A stretch of 36,943 nucleotides of DNA from Verrucomicrobiota bacterium (GCA_037139415.1 JBAXGN010000065.1:1-36943), one strand, 5' to 3'; counted from the first letter of the stretch, positions 15,709-23,723 are shown. The notes: generated by a model from the sequence alone, not told the origin. A program made the numbers and translations.

Positions 15709-17082
15709 ATGCAACATACCTTATTAAATGTTTCGCGCCGCGGTTTTCTCAAGGCATCAGCGCTGGGCATCAGTGCGGCCGCTTTCGGCGGGCCATTGGT
15801 GATGCGCGGCAGTGCCGCCTCGACGGCCGCCAACGGCAAGGTGAATCTCGCCGTGGTCGGTTGCGGCGGGCAGGGCTGTGGCGACATGGGCGGCCTGCTT
15901 TCCAACGGTGCTAATCTGGTCGCCCTGTGCGACCCGGATGCCGGGCAGATCGAAAAGGCAGGGGCTGCTGCAGCCAAGCGAGGTGGCAAGACAGCCAAGG
16001 TCTACGAGGATTATCGGAAGCTGCTGGATGACGCCGCGACCTTTGACGCTGTCTTGATCGCCACCCCAGACCACTGGCACGCTCCGCTGTGCAAGGCCTT
16101 CATGAAGGCCGGCAAACACATCTATTGTGAGAAGCCCCTCACGCACAGCATCGCCGAGGCACGTGAACTCCGCGAGTTGGCTCGCCATAGCAAGGTCGTG
16201 ACCCAAATGGGCAATCAGGGAAGTGCCGGTATTTCGCTGCGCCGCTCCGTCGAGATCATCAAGGCCGGCGCGCTCGGGCAGATCCGCGAAGTATACGAGT
16301 GGGGTATCCATAGCTTCGCCCGCGAAGGCAATGCCCAAGGCGAGGACACCATTCCCCCTGGCTTCAATTGGGACCTGTGGGTCGGTCCGTCAGGCATGCG
16401 TCCCTTCAAGAAGGACGTTTATCATCCCAAGAACTGGCGGGGTTGGTATGACTTCGGCAACGGCAGCCTAGCGGACTTCTGCTGCCACTCCATGAACCTG
16501 CCCGTGCGGGCACTGGACCTGGGCTATCCCGAGCGACTGGTGGTGAACGTCAACCCTCAAAACCCGTGGGAGCAGACGGCTGGCAAGGCAGCAGTGGAGT
16601 ACCATTTCCCGGCCCGCGGCAATCTCCCGCCGGTGGCATTGTATTGGCAGGGCGGAGGCAAGCCGCCCACCGATGTCATCAAGCCCGTCCTCGATCTGGA
16701 CCCGAGCAAGACGGGCCTCTTTATCCGGGGCGAAAAGGGCTGCATCTACACCGATCATTGGAATGACGGCGGCCTGATACGCCTCAACGGCGAATCCGAT
16801 CTTGTGAGCGTGCTGAACCATCCCGCCACCAAGCACATTCCCGCGAGCCTTCCGCGCACCAAGGGACACGGCAAGGAATGGCTTGACGCCTGCCGGGGCG
16901 AGGGACGCACCTTCTCCGACTTCGATACCGGCGGGAAGCTCACAGAGATCGGTCTGGCCGGTGTTTTAGCAATTCGCGCGGGCAAGAATCTGGAATGGGA
17001 TGGTGAGAAGATGGAAGCCAAGAACGCTCCCGAAGCGGCCCGCTTCGTTCATACTGAGTACCGGAAGAAATGGCTGGTCTGA
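15709..17082 (+). CDS. Tat-exported Gfo/Idh/MocA-family oxidoreductase
   Basis: 457 residues. I start at the ATG at 15709 because it places a twin-arginine signal (SRRGFLK at 9-15, hydrophobic stretch to about 35) at the N terminus; the frame is open further upstream but across the promoter. The Rossmann loop GCGGQG is at 51-56, the EKP motif of the family at 141-143 (from HIYCEKPLTH), and the C-terminal substrate domain follows from about 160. Members oxidise or epimerise sugars with a tightly bound NAD(P). Tat export of the folded, cofactor-loaded enzyme is common in Verrucomicrobiota and Planctomycetota. It leads the plus-strand arm and is followed after 29 bp by the ThuA gene, a frequent pairing in these phyla. 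Confidence 0.88.
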   Translation: MQHTLLNVSRRGFLKASALGISAAAFGGPLVMRGSAASTAANGKVNLAVVGCGGQGCGDMGGLLSNGANLVALCDPDAGQIEKAGAAAAKRGGKTAKVYEDYRKLLDDAATFDAVLIATPDHWHAPLCKAFMKAGKHIYCEKPLTHSIAEARELRELARHSKVVTQMGNQGSAGISLRRSVEIIKAGALGQIREVYEWGIHSFAREGNAQGEDTIPPGFNWDLWVGPSGMRPFKKDVYHPKNWRGWYDFGNGSLADFCCHSMNLPVRALDLGYPERLVVNVNPQNPWEQTAGKAAVEYHFPARGNLPPVALYWQGGGKPPTDVIKPVLDLDPSKTGLFIRGEKGCIYTDHWNDGGLIRLNGESDLVSVLNHPATKHIPASLPRTKGHGKEWLDACRGEGRTFSDFDTGGKLTEIGLAGVLAIRAGKNLEWDGEKMEAKNAPEAARFVHTEYRKKWLV

Positions 17083-17111
17083 CCGATTCCACTCTGTAGA
17101 GGAATTTCACA

Positions 17112-18023
17112 ATGAAACTGAGATCTTACCTGTTAGCCGGTCTGTTGGTCCTCGCGGCAGCTTCGACATTCGCTGCCGAAAAGCCCATCAGAGTCCTCAT
17201 CATCGGCGGTCAGAACAACCATGACTGGAAGACCACGACGCCCCTCATGAAAGGCGTCCTGGACAAGGCCGGCCATTTCCAGACGACCGTTGACAACACC
17301 CCGGAGAAGGACGCACCCCAGGCTGAATGGGACGCATGGAGCCCGAAGTTTCGCGAGTTCAACTGCGTCGTGCTCAACTACAACGACAATGGCATGAAGT
17401 GCCCCATGTGGTCCGAGCAGGTCAAGAAGGACTTTGTCGAATATGTCCGGGGCGGCGGCGGCGTCGTGGCGATCCATGCAGCCAATAACTCGTTTAGCGG
17501 CTGGAAAGAATACGAGCAGATGATCGGCCTGCTGTGGCGCTGGTGGGGCAACGGCTACAGCCTCTATGTCGATGATGACGGCAAGGTGGTCCGCGAGGAA
17601 CCTGGCCAGGGCCGCCAAATGGGCCACGGCGACTGGGCTGGGTGGTACGCCTGGACGATGACCGTCCGCGATACGGAGCATCCCATCACTCAAGGCATGC
17701 CTGTGCATTGGCTGCACCAAAAGGACGAGCTTTACCATGGCCAGCGTGGACCGGCCGAGAACGTCCATATCCTGCTCACCGCCTACTCGGAGCCGGGCGG
17801 CAAGCACAAGGGCACCGGTAAGAACGAGCCGATCGTCTGGTGGGTGCCCTACGGCAAAGGCCGCGTCGTCACCAACGTGATGGGCCACGACCTGAATGGC
17901 ATGAAGTGCGTCGGCTTCAAGCTGCTGCTCCTGCGGGCGTGCGAGTGGGCAGCCACGGGAAGATGCTCAATCCCCATCCCGCCAAACTTCCCCAACTCCG
18001 AGAAGACGAGCGTGGAACCGTAG
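17112..18023 (+). CDS. Secreted ThuA-domain protein
   Basis: 303 residues with a signal peptide (about 1-21). The rest matches the ThuA-like fold, a class I glutamine amidotransferase-like flavodoxin fold first noted in trehalose utilisation. The opening strand is IRVLIIGGQNNHDWK; GGGGVVAIHAANNSFSGW (about 114-131, His122) is in the position of the nucleophile-elbow region but has no cysteine. Near the C terminus is WWVPYGKGRVV. Biochemical function is poorly known; genetic context ties the family to sugar oxidation together with Gfo/Idh/MocA enzymes, such as 3-keto-sugar pathways. It is preceded by GAGGAATTTCACA, a good ribosome site, 29 bp after the oxidoreductase gene. Confidence 0.85.
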   Translation: MKLRSYLLAGLLVLAAASTFAAEKPIRVLIIGGQNNHDWKTTTPLMKGVLDKAGHFQTTVDNTPEKDAPQAEWDAWSPKFREFNCVVLNYNDNGMKCPMWSEQVKKDFVEYVRGGGGVVAIHAANNSFSGWKEYEQMIGLLWRWWGNGYSLYVDDDGKVVREEPGQGRQMGHGDWAGWYAWTMTVRDTEHPITQGMPVHWLHQKDELYHGQRGPAENVHILLTAYSEPGGKHKGTGKNEPIVWWVPYGKGRVVTNVMGHDLNGMKCVGFKLLLLRACEWAATGRCSIPIPPNFPNSEKTSVEP

Positions 18024-18075
18024 GGCCAGGGTGGCAAAGCAGCACGTTTCTTGATTCCAAACCCCGTTCATATCC

Positions 18076-19191
18076 ATGAAGATCTACAGAACTCCAAGAC
18101 TTGCCATCGTTCCTTGCATCGCCTTGCTGCTGGCCGCACTGACTGGGCTGCGTGCTGCCGAACTGGATCGATCCTCCACCAAGCAATCGGCGTTTCAGCC
18201 GGGCGAGGTCTGGCTCGACACCGCAGGCAAGCCCATCAACGCCCACGGAGGCGGGATGCTATTCCACGACGGCACTTACTACTGGTATGGCGAGAACAAG
18301 GACGGCCGAACCTGGCTGCCTGAATCCACGAAAGCGTGGGACGGGTATCGCGTCGATGTCACGGGCGTTCGCTGCTATTCGTCGCGCGACCTGTTCAACT
18401 GGCAGGACGAGGGCTTGGTGCTGAAGGCCGTGCCGGGTGATCCGTCCCTCGATCTGCATCCCTCGAAAGTCTGCGAGCGCCCCAAGGTCGTCTTCAATGC
18501 CCGCACCAGGAAGTTCGTCATGTGGATGCACATCGACAGCGAGGACTACCAGGCCGCGCGCGCGGGCGTGGCGGTTGCCGACCAGCCCACCGGGCCGTTC
18601 ACTTACCTGGAGAGCGTTCGCCCGGAGGGTCAGGACAGCCGGGACCAAACCCTGTTCCTCGACGAGGACGGCAAGGCGTACCGCGTCTATTCCTCCGAGA
18701 ACAACGACACCACATATATCTCGCTGTTGACGGACGATTACCTCAAGCACAGCGGCAAGTTCGCCCGCGTCTTCGAGAAACGACGCATGGAAGCTCAGGT
18801 CCTCTTCAAGCACGCCGGCAAATACTGGTTCATGGCCTCCGGATGCACGGGCTGGGACCCGAATCCAGCGCGGTCCGCCGTGGCGAACTCCATCTGGGGG
18901 CCGTGGACGGAACTGGGGAATCCCTGTCGCGGCCAGAATGCCGACCAGACCTTCGGTGGCCAAAGCACGTTTGTATTTCCAGTGGCTGGCAAGGAGAACG
19001 CATTCATCTTCATGGCCGACCGCTGGAACAAGACCAACCTCGTGGATTCGCGCTACCTTTGGCTGCCGCTCCAATGCCAGGCCAGCAAGCCTGTCGTGCC
19101 GTGGGTGCAGCGATGGGACCTGTCCATCTTCGCGCGCGGGACCGTTCCCCCTGAGCCGGCCCGGCCGACTCTACATTCGCGCCAAGAATAA
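18076..19191 (+). CDS. Secreted GH43 enzyme, exo-beta-1,3-galactanase-like
   Basis: 371 residues with a signal peptide (about 1-28). A five-bladed propeller carries the signature INAHGGGMLFHDGTYYWYGE (54-73), typical of the GH43_24/GH43_34 group (exo-beta-1,3-galactanases and relatives). Candidate general acid is E239 in RRMEAQVLF. Q296 in FGGQSTFV is in the place where characterised GH43_24 galactanases use a glutamine instead of a catalytic aspartate. The propeller ends naturally near WVQRWDLSIF (about residue 353). The last ~18 residues (from ARGTVPPEP) look like read-through into a foreign fragment in another frame, so the 3' end was altered by a deletion. Substrate is probably the galactan side chain of arabinogalactan or pectin. 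Confidence 0.82.
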   Translation: MKIYRTPRLAIVPCIALLLAALTGLRAAELDRSSTKQSAFQPGEVWLDTAGKPINAHGGGMLFHDGTYYWYGENKDGRTWLPESTKAWDGYRVDVTGVRCYSSRDLFNWQDEGLVLKAVPGDPSLDLHPSKVCERPKVVFNARTRKFVMWMHIDSEDYQAARAGVAVADQPTGPFTYLESVRPEGQDSRDQTLFLDEDGKAYRVYSSENNDTTYISLLTDDYLKHSGKFARVFEKRRMEAQVLFKHAGKYWFMASGCTGWDPNPARSAVANSIWGPWTELGNPCRGQNADQTFGGQSTFVFPVAGKENAFIFMADRWNKTNLVDSRYLWLPLQCQASKPVVPWVQRWDLSIFARGTVPPEPARPTLHSRQE

Positions 19192-19243
19192 GGTGCTGTG
19201 CTACGACATCAGGCAGATCGAAGCTCGGAAAGTCCATCAGTGA
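19151..19243 (+). pseudogene. C-terminal remnant of a PQQ-type beta-propeller protein
   Basis: In a frame different from the GH43 gene, 30 codons read LSRPGRLYIRAKNKVLCYDI and then stop. GRLYIRxxxxxLCYDL/I is the usual last blade of secreted PQQ-binding-like (BamB-type) propeller proteins. Only this tail survives, overlapping the end of the GH43 gene, which suggests that a deletion joined the two genes. Confidence 0.5.
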
Positions 19244-19283
19244 AACCAAGACCATGCTGGGGCCAACTTCCCGCTGGACGTCA

Positions 19284-19302
19284 TGTCACAGAAATAGTGA
19301 CA
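19284..19302. promoter_or_regulatory. Operator candidate 2: TGTCAC-N7-GTGACA dyad upstream of the sensor kinase
   Basis: Same 6+6 inverted repeat as at 15646-15664, here 72 bp before the chosen ATG of the kinase gene. The spacer differs in three of seven bases (AGAAATA against AGAATTC) while the arms are identical, which is the pattern expected of a conserved protein-binding site. AACTTCC lies at 19265-19271, as in site 1 but with the gap one base longer. No convincing -10 box was found downstream. Confidence 0.6.
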
Positions 19303-19374
19303 GGACCATGACGGTTGAACGTTGTCGGCTCCTCCGGAAGTTGGTACCCTCGGTGCCGCAAACGACGCGCTGTG

Positions 19375-21099
19375 ATGCGAAACGCACCTTACAGAACAAT
19401 GATGACTTCGGGCCTGCTGGCCTGCGGTCTCTTATTGTTCAGCCAGGGCGCTTCGGCTGACATCCGGATAACACAGATCGAGACCGATGGCCAAATGCGG
19501 GACCTTTCGGCGAGGGATAGCCGGAGTTCCGCGCCGCTACCCATCCACGCCACCGCCCGCTCAGTGCGCTTTCACTTCACGGAGGGAGACAGCAACGGCA
19601 AACCCACGGCGCGCCTGCGCTACAAGCTGGAAGGCTACGACGACACCTGGCAGGACCTCCCGATAAAGATGCGGGCAATCATCTACTTCCGGGACCGTCA
19701 AGGCCAGGTGGTGGGCAGCAGCGAGTTTTACCTGACTGGCGAAACGCCTGGGTGGCGGGGAAGCATCGAAACCTCGGATTTCTCAGCCCGGCGTGAAACC
19801 GCCACCGCGCCTGAACGGACCGCCTCGGCTCGAATCTCGTTTTTGTCCCATGGCGGCGACGCGGGCATGGGGGAGTTTGGCGTGGATGCCGTTCATGTCC
19901 TGGTCGAGCATGGGGCAGATAAACAACCTAAAGTTTTTGATTTGAGCATTACCAAGGGAACCGAGCTGTCGCATCCGCTCGGCTCCCCAGCCAATTGGAT
20001 TCGCGAAGGCTCACGCGCGGAGCTGGCCCAAGTGCTGACGCGGCCCACGCCCATCCCCCACCCCATCCTGGCCATCCACGACGATGATCCTTCCTTTTTT
20101 GGCAACTGGGCCACGAGCGCATTCATCCCGGTGGTACCGGGCGATCGTTTGACGCTGGAATGGCAGACCGCGCACAGCATCGGCGGCAGCGGTGCCGGGC
20201 AGGCCAATTATTCACGACTGAAACCTGGACGCTATTGGTTTCGCGTGGCCGCCGCCAAGGCGAATGGGGCATTGAGCGGTCAGGAAGTGTCGCTGCCCCT
20301 GATCGTGGTCGCCCCCCTGTATCAACGGTGGGAGTTCTGGTTGGTGATCGGAGCACTGGCGACAGCCGCGGCTGCCTGGATTGGCCGGCTGGCCGTCCAG
20401 CGAAGGATGCAGCGCCAGCTTGCCGCACTGGAACACCAGCAAGCCATGGAACGCGAACGGGCTCGCATCGCCCGTGATCTGCACGACAACATCGGCGCAG
20501 GGTTGACCGAGATCGCCATGCAAAGCGATTGGGTCCACAACGATCTCGCGCAAGGCCCGACGGCCGATACCCGGCTGCGCGTCGAGCGCATCCGTCAATC
20601 GGCGACTGAACTGGCGCGCAGCGTGGACGAGATTGTCTGGGCCATCAATCCTGCCAATGACACCGTGAAACGGTTCGTCAATTACCTGACCCAATGCACC
20701 GCGCAATTCCTGGACGCAGGCGGCCTGCGCGTGCGCTTCGACATCCCTCAGGAAATGCCGGGGACCGCCCTGGCAGGCAAAGTACGCCACTATCTGTTTC
20801 TGGCTGTCCGCGAGGCGGTGAACAACGCAGCCAAACATGCCCGGGCCGATTTAATCCGCCTGGAAGTCCGTGTCGAAAATTCCAGTCTGCGCATTGCTGT
20901 CGAGGATAACGGCTGCGGGTTCGCACCTGAACAGGCCACCGCCACTGGCACGCATGAAGGGCTGGATAACATGCGCCGGCGCATGGAAGACATCGGCGGC
21001 ACATTCAAAATCACCAGCCGCCCCGGCGAGGGTACCCGTGTCGAGTTCAGCGCGCCGTTGGCAGACAAAAACGCAGAGCCGACAAGGAACTCCCCATGA
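19375..21099 (+). CDS. Membrane sensor histidine kinase with split Y_Y_Y-type input domain
   Basis: 574 residues from the ATG at 19375. A TTG at 19315 would extend the frame but begins only 12 bp from the operator dyad, which leaves no room for a promoter. After a signal peptide (about 1-28), a segment like the start of a Y_Y_Y domain (RLRYKLEGYDDTWQDL, about 80-95) is followed by about 180 residues of strand-rich sequence, then the Y_Y_Y end (RLKPGRYWFRVAAA, about 281-294). A transmembrane helix lies at about 319-340. The HisKA_3 box ARDLHDNIGAGL contains the phosphoacceptor His370; the HATPase N box is NNAAKH (483-488) and the G1 box DNGCGF. It belongs to the NarX/DesK-like class that pairs with LuxR-type regulators. 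Probably it senses an oligosaccharide in the periplasm. It overlaps the regulator gene by 4 bp. Confidence 0.88.
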   Translation: MRNAPYRTMMTSGLLACGLLLFSQGASADIRITQIETDGQMRDLSARDSRSSAPLPIHATARSVRFHFTEGDSNGKPTARLRYKLEGYDDTWQDLPIKMRAIIYFRDRQGQVVGSSEFYLTGETPGWRGSIETSDFSARRETATAPERTASARISFLSHGGDAGMGEFGVDAVHVLVEHGADKQPKVFDLSITKGTELSHPLGSPANWIREGSRAELAQVLTRPTPIPHPILAIHDDDPSFFGNWATSAFIPVVPGDRLTLEWQTAHSIGGSGAGQANYSRLKPGRYWFRVAAAKANGALSGQEVSLPLIVVAPLYQRWEFWLVIGALATAAAAWIGRLAVQRRMQRQLAALEHQQAMERERARIARDLHDNIGAGLTEIAMQSDWVHNDLAQGPTADTRLRVERIRQSATELARSVDEIVWAINPANDTVKRFVNYLTQCTAQFLDAGGLRVRFDIPQEMPGTALAGKVRHYLFLAVREAVNNAAKHARADLIRLEVRVENSSLRIAVEDNGCGFAPEQATATGTHEGLDNMRRRMEDIGGTFKITSRPGEGTRVEFSAPLADKNAEPTRNSP

Positions 21100-21758
21100 T
21101 CAAAGTTGCCGTAGTCGAGGATGACGCGCGCATCCGGAAAGTGGTGACCGAGGTGCTCGCCAGCGCCAGGGACTGCCAATGCGTCGGGGCCTTTGCCGAC
21201 GGCGCCACGGCAATGACCAGCCTTCCGTCGCTCGCCCCGGATGTGATCCTCATGGATATCAACCTGCCGGACGTTAGCGGCGTGGAATGCGTCGCTCGAA
21301 TCTCCCCGCAACTGCCCGGCGCCGAGATCATCATGCTGACTGTCTATCAGGATCCTGAGACCATCTTTCGTGCGCTGGCTGCCGGAGCGCATGGCTACCT
21401 GGTCAAGCCGGTCATGCCCGGGAAACTGCTCGAAGCGATCCGGGAAATCCGGGCCGGTGGCGTGCCGATGAGTCCGGGCATTGCGCGCGAAGTCGTGGAT
21501 TTCTTCCGCCGTGAACCGAATCCACCGGCAGCCGGTGCGGCTCTGGGGGATGCCAGCCTGGGTCCGCGAGAGCACCAAGTGCTGAAATTCCTGGTGGACG
21601 GGCTAACCTATAAAGAGATTGCGGGCGAACTGGGCATCACCACCAACACCGTGGCGACCTACGTCCGGCGCATCTACGAGAAACTCCACGTGCGCAGCCG
21701 GCGCGAGATCATCGCCTACTACAAAAATGGTGGCGAAGAGCGAACAACCGGGAGTTGA
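21096..21758 (+). CDS. LuxR/NarL-family response regulator
   Basis: 220 residues: receiver domain (about 1-118) with acidic pocket E8/D9/D10, phosphoacceptor D54 in ILMDINLPD, T82 and K104; then a linker and a LuxR-type helix-turn-helix (about 155-209: LGPREHQVLKFLVDGLTYKE and TTNTVATYVRRIYEKL). The ATGA overlap with the kinase gene shows coupling, so this is the cognate partner. LuxR-type regulators bind as dimers to dyads of about 18-20 bp. The two TGTCAC-N7-GTGACA sites upstream of the kinase and in the CAZyme divergent promoter are the obvious targets. Confidence 0.92.
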   Translation: MIKVAVVEDDARIRKVVTEVLASARDCQCVGAFADGATAMTSLPSLAPDVILMDINLPDVSGVECVARISPQLPGAEIIMLTVYQDPETIFRALAAGAHGYLVKPVMPGKLLEAIREIRAGGVPMSPGIAREVVDFFRREPNPPAAGAALGDASLGPREHQVLKFLVDGLTYKEIAGELGITTNTVATYVRRIYEKLHVRSRREIIAYYKNGGEERTTGS

Positions 21759-22259
21759 TGTTCACTTGGTGATTGGGCGTTCATTCCAGGCCCCGAGGTG
21801 GGGCGCGGATTTAGCGGAAACGGGATTCCCCCAATAATCCGAGCCGCCGTTGCCGGTGATCGGCACACCGGCGTTGAGCGCGGGAGAACCGATGCGCAAC
21901 TTGTATCCAGCGACCGAATCCAGCCCCGCCTGTCCACTGCCGGGAGCCACCAGGAGTGGATCGGCGAGGATGCTTTTGACATCGTTGGTGACCCCCTTGT
22001 TCTTCTCCACCGTGCGCGCCCGGGTGCGCGTGGGGGCCAGCAGGGGAAAAACCGGGGGACGCTTGTTCCGCAGAATCGTCGCCCCCCTCATTTTTACGGT
22101 CTCTCGTGCAGATCATGAATTTGCGCTGGCATGATGTATTCGCTTTCATCGCACATTTTGTCACTGGTATGGAACAACAAAAAAGTTGAAATGAACGCGC
22201 GTTTAGGTTAGGGTGTCGAAGTGTTCGGTGGTTAAATGAAACAACGAAGGTAATTAACT
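21759..22259 (-). pseudogene. Remnant of a secreted beta-helix protein (C-terminal cap), within a 500-bp gap
   Basis: On the minus strand, from about 22035 down to the stop at 21762, an open frame reads NDVKSILADPLLVAPGS, then GYKLRIGSPALNAG, SDYWGNPVS and PHLGAWNE. This series is the standard C-terminal cap of parallel beta-helix proteins in Verrucomicrobiota (DP-x-L, GSPAxNAG, DFWGNP, P-x-x-GAxE). No upstream helix part or start exists, so it is a relic of a lost gene, similar in kind to the intact beta-helix gene at 4241-7054. The rest of the gap (22036-22259) holds no gene; it should contain the promoter of the Bax inhibitor-like gene. Confidence 0.6.
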
Positions 22260-22979
22260 ATGACAAGTTCAAATCCTGTATTGCGTGAGTCTGTATTTAG
22301 TCCGGCAGCGGCGGATGCCAAGACGATGACCATGGATGGCGTTGTCCAAAAGACCGGGCTGTTGTTATTTCTGTGCCTGTGTACATTCCTGACGGCCTGG
22401 TTCATGCCGGCGTATCGGATGCCGTTCATTGTGGGCGGGGCGGTGGGCGGTTTGATTGTGGGGTTGGTGGGCGCGTTTGTGCCGCGCTGGTCGCCTGGGT
22501 TGGCTCCTGCGTATGCGCTGTTTGAAGGGCTGTTCCTGGGGGCCATTTCCCTGACATTTGAAAAATACTATCCGAAAATCGTGATTCAGGCGGTGGTGTT
22601 GACCTTTGGTTGCCTGGCCACGATGCTGTTTCTCTATCAGGCGCGCATCATCAAGGTCACGCAGGGGTTGCGCACGGCGGTCTTCGCCGCCACCGGGGCC
22701 ATTGCGCTGGTGTACCTCATCGGGTTCGTCATGAGTTTCTTCGGCTCGGGCATTCCTTACATCCACGAATCCGGCCCCATCGGTATTTGTTTCAGCCTGT
22801 TTGTGGTTGGGCTGGCGTCGTTCAACCTCCTGTTGGACTTCGATTTCGTTGAACAGGGAGTGAATAACGGCGCGCCGAAGTATATGGAGTGGTACGCCGG
22901 GTTTTCGCTGCTCGTGACGCTGGTGTGGCTGTATCTCGAGATATTGCGCTTGCTGGCCAAGCTGCGCGGACGGGATTAG
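22260..22979 (+). CDS. Bax inhibitor-1/YccA family membrane protein
   Basis: 239 residues with seven predicted membrane helices (about 31-47, 54-75, 82-98, 106-122, 134-152, 170-188, 212-232). The N terminus SSNPVLRES and the MDGVVQKTGLLL start of helix 1 are typical of the bacterial BI-1/YccA family, as is an acidic residue pair near the last helices (LDFDFVEQG). BI-1 proteins are pH-dependent calcium leak channels or modulators of membrane proteases; the bacterial role is little known. A good ribosome site (GAAGG, 9 nt before ATG) fixes the start. It is monocistronic and ends in a strong terminator. Confidence 0.9.
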   Translation: MTSSNPVLRESVFSPAAADAKTMTMDGVVQKTGLLLFLCLCTFLTAWFMPAYRMPFIVGGAVGGLIVGLVGAFVPRWSPGLAPAYALFEGLFLGAISLTFEKYYPKIVIQAVVLTFGCLATMLFLYQARIIKVTQGLRTAVFAATGAIALVYLIGFVMSFFGSGIPYIHESGPIGICFSLFVVGLASFNLLLDFDFVEQGVNNGAPKYMEWYAGFSLLVTLVWLYLEILRLLAKLRGRD

Positions 22980-23009
22980 TCGCCACCTGGCTTTTAAACA
23001 ATATGAAGC

Positions 23010-23052
23010 CCGGGCTTGAGTTCTCGCAGGGGTGCTCAAGCCCGGTTTGTTT
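23010..23052 (+). terminator. Rho-independent terminator of the Bax inhibitor-like gene
   Basis: An 11-bp perfect stem, CCGGGCTTGAG (23010-23020) with CTCAAGCCCGG (23035-23045), a 14-nt loop and a TTTGTTTT tail, 30 bp after the stop codon. Confidence 0.85.
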
Positions 23053-23157
23053 TGCGGCTGCGGGAACAAAAAGGAAAAAGGGGTCAAAAAAGGGGTCATT
23101 CATAAAATCCATCGCAACTCAGCGACCTTTGGGCGTGGGAGGAGGAAGACGGCATGC

Positions 23158-23544
23158 TCACATGAGTTTGAGTTTTTCCTCGATGTAGGCGAAGGTCTCG
23201 GGACGAATACCGGCTTCGGCGTTATGCTTGGGCAAAGGTGGCCGGGGCTCTGCGTTGGAGGTTTTGGCCAGGTACTTCGTCCAGAGTTCAAAGTATTTCA
23301 TCATGACGGTGGGTGATGGGGATGGTTGCATAATCAAGTCCAGGAGGCGGAGTTTCAGGTGGTCGAGAAACAGGGTGTCAAAGTCCTGCGGCAGGGGCTT
23401 GGCGCGCAGGAGGTTGAGGGTGGATTCGGCGCGGTTGCGGAGGGTGGCCAGCCGGGCGAGGCTGGAATGCGCGGTGTTGGCGGTAGTCCGGTGGAGGACG
23501 CGAACGATGCGGCGGACATGGCGGCGAATGGTGGAGCGGAGCAT
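23158..23544 (-). CDS. Hypothetical helical protein
   Basis: 128 residues, not recognised. Codon third positions are strongly G/C (for example CTC, CTG, GCC, CGC throughout), as in the real genes nearby, which supports coding. The product is basic at the N terminus (RRHVRRIVRVLHR) and looks almost fully helical, with an amphipathic centre (FLDHLKLRLLDLIM, MMKYFELWTKYLAK) and a C-terminal GIRPETFAYIEEKLKLM. No signal peptide or membrane helix. It could be a DNA-associated or mobile-element small protein, but there is nothing specific to support that. The ATG has no ribosome site. Confidence 0.5.
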   Translation of the reverse strand: MLRSTIRRHVRRIVRVLHRTTANTAHSSLARLATLRNRAESTLNLLRAKPLPQDFDTLFLDHLKLRLLDLIMQPSPSPTVMMKYFELWTKYLAKTSNAEPRPPLPKHNAEAGIRPETFAYIEEKLKLM

Positions 23545-23723
23545 GGGAAAGTAGAAAGTAGAAAGGCTGAAGTGATCAGTTAGCAGTGGATTTCAAATTG
23601 CAGGGTGGGAGCTATGGGAGGAATGGGATTGATGGGTGGAAAACCAAGCATTGCAAATTGGGGGGAACAGCCAAGGGAATTTGAACCGCCAAACACGCAA
23701 ACCACGCGAAAGGGGGGGAACAA

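Noticed and set aside
19315-19374. TTG start for the sensor kinase
   Set aside because: It lies 12 bp from the operator dyad, adds a charged stretch ahead of the signal peptide, and leaves no space for a promoter; ATG 19375 is better.
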